A stretch of DNA of 7,449 bases from Candidatus Mcinerneyibacteriota bacterium (lineage in GTDB: Bacteria; AUK180; JAQVHJ01): NCBI GenBank assembly GCA_030630935.1, contig DAOVMD010000138.1, positions 1 to 7,449 on the forward strand. Direction: 5' to 3'. The notes under the pieces are model-generated. The model saw only the letters and a list, made by a program, of their open reading frames with translations. It was not told the origin of the DNA and ran no database searches. Positions 3,957 to 7,449 of this stretch are shown here, piece after piece. The translations under genes were made by a program, and so were the position numbers. Position 1 is the first letter of the stretch; each line of letters begins with the position of its first letter.

Positions 3957-6900
3957 TTATAGGATATTTTCAAACTTAAGAATATATTTAAAATAACCAA
4001 GTAGGATAACAATCGAAAAAAACGTGAAGATATTCCCTGTTAAGGAGATCAAAATTTCTTTCCAGACCGCCTGCTTTTTGTAATTAATAATTAGTTTTAT
4101 ACATTTTAATAAAAGCAAAATTAAAATTAAACCCAAACCCAAAAATATAATTACTTCTTTCAAATATAGGAATTTTGAATACATCCCGACTGAGATTATT
4201 GTTTTCTGCACAGCATCTTCAAAATAACTGAATTTGATTGTCAGCAGGTAGTACGCATACATTGTAATCTGGGAAAACAGAAATAATATCACGAATTTAT
4301 TTTCTGACAATCCATCATAATTGTATTTGCCAAAAATGTGAATGAGATAAATAAAGAAACAAATAAGAACAAAAAGAAATAGAAGGATTCTTGGATTAAT
4401 CAGCATCAGCACTACCTTTATATTCATGGAATAGTAGGTTTTGTCGGCATAAAAGAGAAATGCGATCAGGATTACCTCAAAGACCCAGTATAAAAAAGTT
4501 ATCATTTGAACTGATTGCACACAATCAGATTTCTTTTTTTCTTTCTTTGAAATTCTCAACCTGATATCATAAAAAACAATGACAAAAAATAGAATCATGT
4601 AAGTTGCAATTTCATTCTTCGGATTTTCAAATACCTTTATCTGGGTAATGAATTTCTGAGGAGATCGAATACATTTAAGATATTCCAGATAGAGAATTTT
4701 CCTCTTTTCCACATAATTTGCTATCAGATAACTCTGAGGATAGATACTGTCTTTAATCCTGAAATTACCGGTTTTCTTTTCCAGATATTTAACAAGCTCC
4801 TTTCTTGAGAATAACAGGACATCTGTGTTATACTGCAAATTAGGGAAAAACCCTCGAACCTCTATTGTTCTTGTTGTTTTTTTTCTTAAATTATAAATTT
4901 TCAAAAAGCCGGAAAGGTTAATATAATAGAAATAATTATTTATAGGATTTATTCTCTTCTGTTTATTGTAATCAGGTTTTATGCAGTTGGAACTATAAAT
5001 TCTCTTTCCCGATGATAATTCAAGGATTTTAACTTTTCTTTTTGAGAATTCACTCAAAACAATATATTTTGAATCGTCACTAATACTGGTCAAAATGGAA
5101 CTTTCAAATTTGAATTTGGTTTTTCCGTTTTCCAGGTTGATACCGATAGTTTCAAATTTATCATTATAATAGAATAAATATTTGCTATCCGGTGAAAAAA
5201 TAATATGTTCAGACGATTTAATATTATCAGCAGAAAAAACTTTGGAGAAACTCTCCAAATCATAGACTTCAAGTATATTCTTTGATTTTAATCCTGCACA
5301 TAAACCGCCTTCTGAAATGTATATCTTATCGATATTTTCTTCTGATTTAAATTTACCAAGAATATTTAATTTATCATCGAATACATAAATTGTGTTTTCA
5401 TCATCACATGCGATGATTCTTCTTTCATCATTGCTGATCTCAAATAATTTACAATTAAAGTCGAATGATTTTTCTAAGGTTTGATTTGTTTCAAAATCAA
5501 AAACAGAAATTACGAATTTATGTTCTTCCGTATTAATCAAAATGCGAGGGGAGAACAGGTGCTTTTTTTCGGGTAAGATTCTATTTGACATCTCCAGCAT
5601 TTTCTTTACAGAAGGATCTTTATCAGGGATTACTATTGGAAAAGTCAGGTAAGAATGGGAATAATAGTAAAAGGCTTTTTTATAATCTTCTTCTAATTCG
5701 GAGCGTTCCCCTAATTCATAAAAGACTTGTGCCAATGCTTTTTCTGATTTCTCCTGCTTCTGAGAAATGCTGACGTACATGAATATCGAAAATAGGAATA
5801 GAACAGATAATCCTACTGCTGCAGTCATTACAACCAGCTTATTATTACTTGCCCATTTCTTTAATTTCTCAATGGGATTATATTCATAAGCGCTGACCAG
5901 GCTTCCGGTCATGAATCTTTTGATATCTTCTGCGAGTTCCTTTGCACTTGAATACCTGTCTTTCCTTTTCTTGTTCAAGGCTTTCATGCAGATTGCGTTA
6001 AGTTCTTCCGGAATTTTATGGTCAATTGTTTTGGGGTTTTGCGGTTTTTCATTTAATACTTTCCCCACAATTTCATAGGCGGTATCTCCCGTGAAAGGTG
6101 GGTGACCGGTTAAGATCTCATATAAGACTGCTCCTAATGAATAAATATCACTCCTTTCATCAATCTCTTTTAACTTCCCTTCCGCTTGTTCCGGCGGCAT
6201 GTATGATGGGGTTCCTAATGCTCTCCCTTCAATGGTTTTAAATCCGCCAATATCCTTTAATCCCTCTAACTCGGCTTTTAATTTGCCAGCGACCTTATCT
6301 TCCCGACCTTTTAATTTTGCTAAACCCCAGTCCAGAACCACCGTCTCTCCAAACTCTCCAATCATAATATTTTGGGGCTTGATATCACGGTGAATTACTC
6401 CTCTGGAATGAGCATAAGCAATGGCATTACATAGGCTTATATAGTTTTCTAGAAGTTCCAGGCGTGTTTCAAGAGTGTCTTCAGCACGGATTTTATCTGC
6501 AAGGGTTGCTCCTTTAACAAGTTTCATGGTGTAATAGATGCTACCATCAGGTTTCTTTCCAATTTCATAAACCGGAACAATGGATGGGTGTTCTAATTGT
6601 CCGGTTATCCGTGCTTCGGTAAGGAACCTGGCAACCATGGCTGCCGTTTTACTGACCGGGGTAGGTTTATCTTCAATAACTCCTTCTTCTGAAGCAATTA
6701 ATTCCTTAACTGCGATCTCTCTTCCCAGGTGAGAATCAAAAGCGAGAAGAACTTTTCCTATCCCGCCCCGTCCTTTCTCTCCCATGATAGTATATCTTCC
6801 GGGTTGCTGAATTGTAAGTTTCTCTTTATTAGTTAAGTCTGTCTCAGTAGTGTCAGCAGCAGTTGACTCCGCAGTCCCTCCCAAAGATGGTAATACCTGA

Positions 6901-7193
6901 CCCGAATCGGTAACCATGATTGAACCCGCAAATGATTTATGAACCGCTTCTGTTCCGCCTAAACTATTTAAGACTTTGGATACCTTGCCCTGCTTTTTAA
7001 TCTGAACTTCAATTAACTTTTCAATGATCTCCTTTTCTTCCAATTTTATCCAGTCGTTTTCCAGGAAAATCAGAGATAGTTCCTTCTCTTGATTAGAAGC
7101 CCAAATAGAAGAAGCATCAATCATGGTTTTGTGGTTTACAAATCCCATTTGAACCGCAATTACACCAAAAAGTAGGTTTTTATCCTGTTTCAT
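3957..7193 (-). CDS. Membrane Ser/Thr protein kinase with beta-propeller-like region and 6-TM C-terminus
   Basis: The product has 1078 residues. Residues 1-75 are a helical segment (LLFGVIAVQMGFV...) like that preceding kinases of Planctomycetota. Residues 133-430 are a PknB-type protein kinase domain: Gly-rich loop GRGGIG (141-146), ATP-binding K163, helix-C E193, catalytic HRDIKPQN (D270, N275), DWG (288-290) in place of DFG, GTPSYMPPEQ (327-336) in place of the APE segment, D349 and R413. All catalytic residues are present, so it should be active. DWG is common in bacterial kinases of this group. About 36 residues separate DWG from GTPSY, a long activation segment. A membrane helix at 453-475 is followed by a charged helical stretch with a TPR-like look (476-520). 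A strand-rich region with WD40-like turns follows (about 545-850; FSPDSKYLFYY at 667-677). Six more hydrophobic helices lie near 863-877, 897-914, 930-951, 966-986, 1012-1036 and 1046-1070. Charges suggest the propeller faces outside. The ATG sits behind a strong promoter, but no clear Shine-Dalgarno sequence precedes it. Substrate and ligand are unknown. Confidence 0.92.
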   Translation of the reverse strand: MKQDKNLLFGVIAVQMGFVNHKTMIDASSIWASNQEKELSLIFLENDWIKLEEKEIIEKLIEVQIKKQGKVSKVLNSLGGTEAVHKSFAGSIMVTDSGQVLPSLGGTAESTAADTTETDLTNKEKLTIQQPGRYTIMGEKGRGGIGKVLLAFDSHLGREIAVKELIASEEGVIEDKPTPVSKTAAMVARFLTEARITGQLEHPSIVPVYEIGKKPDGSIYYTMKLVKGATLADKIRAEDTLETRLELLENYISLCNAIAYAHSRGVIHRDIKPQNIMIGEFGETVVLDWGLAKLKGREDKVAGKLKAELEGLKDIGGFKTIEGRALGTPSYMPPEQAEGKLKEIDERSDIYSLGAVLYEILTGHPPFTGDTAYEIVGKVLNEKPQNPKTIDHKIPEELNAICMKALNKKRKDRYSSAKELAEDIKRFMTGSLVSAYEYNPIEKLKKWASNNKLVVMTAAVGLSVLFLFSIFMYVSISQKQEKSEKALAQVFYELGERSELEEDYKKAFYYYSHSYLTFPIVIPDKDPSVKKMLEMSNRILPEKKHLFSPRILINTEEHKFVISVFDFETNQTLEKSFDFNCKLFEISNDERRIIACDDENTIYVFDDKLNILGKFKSEENIDKIYISEGGLCAGLKSKNILEVYDLESFSKVFSADNIKSSEHIIFSPDSKYLFYYNDKFETIGINLENGKTKFKFESSILTSISDDSKYIVLSEFSKRKVKILELSSGKRIYSSNCIKPDYNKQKRINPINNYFYYINLSGFLKIYNLRKKTTRTIEVRGFFPNLQYNTDVLLFSRKELVKYLEKKTGNFRIKDSIYPQSYLIANYVEKRKILYLEYLKCIRSPQKFITQIKVFENPKNEIATYMILFFVIVFYDIRLRISKKEKKKSDCVQSVQMITFLYWVFEVILIAFLFYADKTYYSMNIKVVLMLINPRILLFLFVLICFFIYLIHIFGKYNYDGLSENKFVILFLFSQITMYAYYLLTIKFSYFEDAVQKTIISVGMYSKFLYLKEVIIFLGLGLILILLLLKCIKLIINYKKQAVWKEILISLTGNIFTFFSIVILLGYFKYILKFENIL

Positions 7194-7231
7194 TTTACAT
7201 AACGTTTTAGTAAAGATTTTTATATGTTCAC

Positions 7232-7260
7232 ATTATAACCTTTTATATCTCATTTGTCAA
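7232..7260 (-). promoter_or_regulatory. Perfect consensus sigma-70-type promoter of the kinase gene
   Basis: Read on the minus strand, TTGACA (7260-7255) and TATAAT (7237-7232) are separated by exactly 17 bp (7254-7238). Transcription should start near 7225, giving a leader of about 30 nt before the ATG at 7193. A fully consensus promoter implies high basal expression unless it is repressed. I see no clear operator palindrome overlapping it. Confidence 0.85.
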
Positions 7261-7331
7261 TATTTAATTAACATAGAAGTTTCCCCATTTTTTTGCTATA
7301 TTAATATTGAATTATATCATACTCCAAAATG

Positions 7332-7349
7332 AAAGGAATTTATTCCTTT
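7332..7349. terminator. AT-rich hairpin, possible terminator of an upstream or bidirectional transcript
   Basis: AAAGGAAT and ATTCCTTT form a perfect 8-bp stem around TT. T-rich sequence follows on the plus strand (TTTTATATTT) and an ATTTTGG stretch on the minus strand. No gene is seen ending here within the window, so the role is uncertain. Confidence 0.4.
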
Positions 7350-7361
7350 TATATTTCGTAG

Positions 7362-7388
7362 GCAGGTTACCACGTAGGGTAAACCTGC
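7362..7388. repeat. Imperfect stem-loop near the window end
   Basis: GCAGGTTAC pairs with GTAAACCTGC with a single bulged base and an 8-nt loop. It is followed by a CCCGGG hexamer and then by the palindrome at 7410. Together these look like a cluster of REP-type sequences. Confidence 0.5.
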
Positions 7389-7409
7389 ACAGCCCGGGTA
7401 ATGTCATTG

Positions 7410-7425
7410 TCCCGACGCGTCGGGA
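7410..7425. repeat. Perfect 16-bp GC-rich palindrome
   Basis: TCCCGACG is followed directly by its reverse complement CGTCGGGA. It is GC-rich in an otherwise AT-rich genome, which is typical of dispersed REP-like palindromes. No gene is visible between the kinase promoter and the window end. Confidence 0.65.
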
Positions 7426-7449
7426 TGACTTCCGTTACACTCCAGCCAC

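Noticed and set aside
5585-6393. Small plus-strand frames (5585-5773 and 6199-6393) and a minus-strand frame at 5090-5272 within the kinase gene
   Set aside because: All overlap the kinase coding sequence, which has full domain support, and none has start signals.
3957-7193. Pseudokinase because of DWG in place of DFG and PPE in place of APE
   Set aside because: The metal-binding Asp (288), catalytic Asp (270), Asn (275) and ATP Lys (163) are all present, and these variants are usual in active bacterial kinases.

Overview
This is an AT-rich bacterial segment, probably from an uncultured Gram-negative lineage. A kinase with the layout typical of Planctomycetota and related phyla, a lipoprotein signal peptide, near-consensus sigma-70-type promoters and spacers full of perfect palindromes all fit this. 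The phylum cannot be fixed from the sequence alone. The DNA carries no tRNA, rRNA, transposase or CRISPR array that I can see.

Layout. (1) 1-798, plus strand: the 3' end of a gene whose start lies outside the window. It encodes a conserved-looking but unrecognised protein and ends in a small hairpin at the stop codon. (2) 799-1470: a non-coding spacer of about 670 bp. It holds a repeat element (854-933 plus 1041-1160), a 107-bp extra segment interrupting that element, a dense run of directional TTNAAC hexamers (1194-1469) and several perfect palindromes. (3) 1471-1499: a strong promoter. (4) 1531-3561, plus strand: a 676-residue predicted lipoprotein made almost entirely of 16 tandem YD/RHS-like repeats. 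(5) 3562-3956: a convergent spacer with four hairpins and a second copy of the repeat element (3738-3924). (6) 3957-7193, minus strand: a 1078-residue membrane Ser/Thr protein kinase with a beta-propeller-like region and six further predicted membrane helices at the C-terminus. (7) 7194-7449: the kinase promoter (a perfect TTGACA-N17-TATAAT) and another cluster of palindromes.

How the parts relate. The lipoprotein and kinase genes converge and each has its own promoter, so they are not an operon. Nothing in the sequence ties them functionally beyond proximity, although both would be envelope-associated. The two spacers downstream of the plus-strand genes are homologous: a 120-bp core is 116/120 identical 2764 bp apart. 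The lipoprotein gene is therefore flanked by direct repeats that could support its deletion or duplication. In the second copy, the element's terminal hairpin is placed and oriented to act as the kinase terminator.

The best candidates for something unusual are the kinase-propeller-6TM architecture, the still-evolving repeat lipoprotein, the paired intergenic element with an apparent filled and empty site, and the TTNAAC array upstream of the lipoprotein promoter. I do not see a complete new multi-gene system in this window.
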